Source: Ascidia mentula (Eukaryota; Chordata; Ascidiacea; Phlebobranchia; Ascidiidae). Taken from it: a DNA stretch of 64,000 nucleotides. Of this stretch, positions 61,101-64,000 are shown piece by piece (positions within the stretch are counted from its first letter, which is position 1; every line of letters starts with the position of its first letter). The stretch spans positions 19,535,001 to 19,599,000 of the forward strand of contig OX387199.1 of NCBI GenBank assembly GCA_947561715.1, in the 5' to 3' direction. The notes under the pieces were generated by a model. It was given only the letters and a program-made list of their open reading frames with translations. It did not search any database and was not told the DNA's origin. Position numbers and translations under genes: made by a program.

Positions 61101-64000
61101 TAATACGACACGAACAAGTCCTTTCCAAATATAACGAAAACTCCTTTTTAACAAGCGTCGTTTCCTTAAACAAGGAACCGTGATTTACCGCCTTGCTGGA
61201 CGCTGTCGAGCGACAAACTATTTTTTTCACAGACACAGACATAATCTCATTACATTAGATCTCGTCTCAAAAGTGAATCAATTAATACGGTTTCTTGTAT
61301 TCATTCACGAACAATTCTTATATTCACGGATTCTTGTTTAAAATAGGAATCATTCAACAGGGAAGAAACTTTATAACTCAATTTAATTCCAAAACGTTGC
61401 CATTTAATCTTATTCACTTATTCGCAGTTTTATAAAAAAAACACACCTTTTGTTTCCCCGTTAAAATACTTTTTCCAACAGAAACACGCTTTATTCTACT
61501 GTTTTAGACCGACTGTACACGACCAAAATCTAAATAAACTGCCGTTCGATCGCCAAGAAAGTGCTAATTTTTTTTCCATACTTGTCCACGCACAGCGGAC
61601 CCCTCTACTTTCTGGCGCTAATGCGTCAATGTTTGTCCGGCTAATGGTAATGTTTACGTAAGGCACACGCGCCCACCCCCAAGTCAACAAAAAACCCTGC
61701 CTATGAATAGATGAACCTGCTGTGTTGAAATGTGGCACATGGGTGGTGATTTCGTTGGTTCCGCACAAAACAGGAAAACTCACTCCGTTGCGAAGTTTTC
61801 TACACTGCAGAAAGGGTTTCATCGGGCGACGAAATGTATTCTTTCATTAAATCGCGGACAATATAAAAGAAACAAAATGTATTTTTTTACAACACTATGA
61901 ATATGAATACATTCTCGCGAATAACTTACAATAAGAACTTGCCGATTTTCTTACTTTAAAGTGGAATTACACTGATCAGAAATAACTTTGTCGCAGTGCA
62001 TTTGCTTTAATCCCGGCCTATTGTTCCTTGTGACGCGTTGGGCGATACTTTCTATGGCCAGAAACACACTTTCTTGTGCCTACAACATAAAAGCGGTGCC
62101 AACGCACCTGTGCCAAGCCAAGGTCAGCTTTAATAAGCGTTTCTATGCCAACCCCCAACCCGCACAATGCACGCAATGTTGTGACAAGGGGTAGCAATAG
62201 AGACCGCGGGATCATAAACCTTTCATTGAGAGAGCGACTCAATTTTCTCCTGGCAGAAAACCTGTATAGGATATTTGTATAAGCTGAGGTTTATGATTGT
62301 TTTCATTGCCGCCGCTTGGGTGTTCAACGACGTTGATAAGATTTACTGTATTTTTTAGGTGACCAGCATGCGTTTAAGCGCAAGTTTTCTGCACAATTCC
62401 ACTTTTTCTCTCTCGTCTAATTGCGTCAGATAGCAAAATACATGCTGAAAACGGAAACAACAAAAAAAATCCAAGTGAGGAAAAAAATCGAATAATCTTA
62501 GTTTGTAAAAAAATATCCAAACGTGACCCCGGCTGAACTCCAAAACAAAACGATCGAGTCCTCTTCGCAAATCCTTGAACAAAAAAACAACGCAAAACAG
62601 CAAACTGGCGCGTGATACCCGTAACACATGGAACCCCTTCTTCACCTGTCAGGGGCTTTGGGGGGGCGTGCGTATTGCAGGGTCGTTTCGGTCACTTGCG
62701 TGAGAATAGTCCGAAACGACTGGGGTACACGTCTCGCTGTGATTGGAAGCTGTTTGTTTTCCAACACTGGGCCATCTCTCATTTGGGGTCGCTTTATGGT
62801 AAGGACATGCGCACACACACTGCCAGCCACCTTTGTTCCCACTACAGAATCCCTACCGCCACGCTGGAATTTAATAAACGAGTTACACGGCGACCCCCAA
62901 TACGAGATCGATCAATGTCGCAAAAATATCAAAGACCCCAAGGAGCGCGCTACCGTTCCGCCGGATTCCGACCCTGATCACACGGCAAAACTTTGTGGGT
63001 TTATTCTGTTTTGTGGCCGTTTCCTTACTTTATTTCCCCAATATCTGGGGGCGAGGCAACCTGGGCGTTCTTCGTTCATTGAGACGACAGCACAGGGGGG
63101 GGGCCTTGACCCGAACTCGCGTCTATGTTTCCGCCTGAACAATTATCGTCTGACGCTGTTGTTTTTGTCCCCCTCATGCATGTTTCCAAAGCTTTCGTGT
63201 GCGGAAAACCAGTGATTTACCGACAAAGGATTTTAAATTCCAGTCAATGTTGTTTCCAGACATCTAACTTTTGTAAGTTAGTGCAGTGCAAAGTATCACA
63301 TTTCACAAATAATAACAATAAATACAACACAGCGAATTTTTGCTTTATTGCGTGTTTTTAGACAGATTTGTAATGTAGTATGCTGACCATATTACATGAA
63401 TCTAGCGTCAGATCCAAACGTACCAAGATTTTAAACCAGTTTATCCAAATATTATTCCAGAAACTACAATATGGAACGACATACACTGACAAAGAACTGA
63501 CTACGAGTTTTCTGTGTTGCCAAGTTCATGACCACGAACTTTGCAATTACACGCCTGTCTGACTCCGCAGGCGCCTATGCGAAAAGTTGCCTCAACGGAT
63601 CGGTCTCAGTATTATCAACTGATTACCGCATTACAAGTAGATTAAGCTGAAACAAAAACGTTGCCCAGCGTACAGCTCACCTCCAGCGGCAATGCGAAGC
63701 CACCAAATCCCGCCCGTCGACCGCCTAACGGTGGAACAATTAAAAAAACGCCCGGCTTTGATGCCAGATTCCTCTCCGTGTTGTGGCGATTGAAACGCGC
63801 CGTCGCCATCCGTTAGCGACCACTGAATACCGGGGCGTTTATTAATTGCCCGCCGTCGACGTCGTCCATCTATCGCGCGCTGTGTACAGAACGTGTTGCG
63901 ATTGCGGACAGTGGCCAGCGTTGAAGTCGGTATTTGCCCAGCCGTGAAAGACATCTCGGCAGGGGAAATGCGTTCGCCCGACTCACTTTTCCTTTCGAGC
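58107..64000. other. Upstream flank of netrin, no supported gene
   Basis: About 5.9 kb, locally GC-richer than the left half of the window. The longest frame (62628-63215 plus, 195 codons) has no recognisable domain. No tRNA, repeat array or transposon terminus was recognised. Confidence 0.5.

Noticed and set aside
62628-63215. 195-codon plus-strand frame upstream of netrin
   Set aside because: In a GC-richer stretch with overlapping frames on the same strand; no domain, splice pattern or motif recognised.

Overview
The window is animal nuclear DNA: split genes with GT-AG introns, C2H2 zinc fingers, a NACHT-LRR receptor, a Qc-SNARE and a netrin. Compact AT-rich genes with short phase-consistent introns, an expanded-type NACHT-LRR gene and heavy Penelope/foldback/MITE content suggest an invertebrate deuterostome. 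My best guess is an ascidian tunicate of the Ciona type; this is inference, not proven from sequence.

Layout. 1-9320: the 5' end of a C2H2 zinc-finger gene (minus strand, running off the left edge), a recent Ty3/Gypsy retrotransposon with 228/229-bp LTRs and a 5-bp target duplication (1452-6057), and a second, broken copy of the zinc-finger gene (6409-7127). The flanks of both zinc-finger copies are homologous. 9324-24386: a large 57-bp satellite array, followed by two indistinguishable tandem copies of a 6,212-bp segment (11962-18174 and 18175-24386). Each copy carries satellite, a foldback element built of 10-bp subrepeats, and the 5' end of an NLR gene. Only the second copy leads into the complete gene.

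23813-32763: a complete NACHT-LRR gene, reconstructed here as 20 coding exons and about 1,513 codons. It has a Q/N/H/P-rich N-terminus, a possible RHIM-like segment, a NACHT domain, and ribonuclease-inhibitor-type LRRs on phase-0 exons. A five-exon LRR cassette is tandemly duplicated inside it. 33065-38482: a Penelope end fragment, then a 4.2-kb foldback-type element whose arms are 57-bp subrepeats. A 5'-truncated Penelope-like retroelement with perfect inverted ends sits in its middle.

38576-43920: STX8 (Qc-SNARE syntaxin 8, 8 exons, about 238 aa). The intronless PYROXD1 oxidoreductase gene lies on the same strand inside STX8 intron 1. 46783-58025 (minus): a complete netrin gene in 6 coding exons (laminin N-terminal domain, three LE/EGF modules, NTR domain; about 634 aa), including a 24-nt microexon. 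58026-64000: netrin upstream DNA in which I see no supported gene.

The host genes have unrelated jobs: innate-type sensing (NLR), redox (PYROXD1), endosomal fusion (STX8) and axon guidance (netrin). What links the window is repeat biology. Foldback arms, satellites and Penelope ends sit directly against gene 5' ends and have duplicated, truncated or nested genes.
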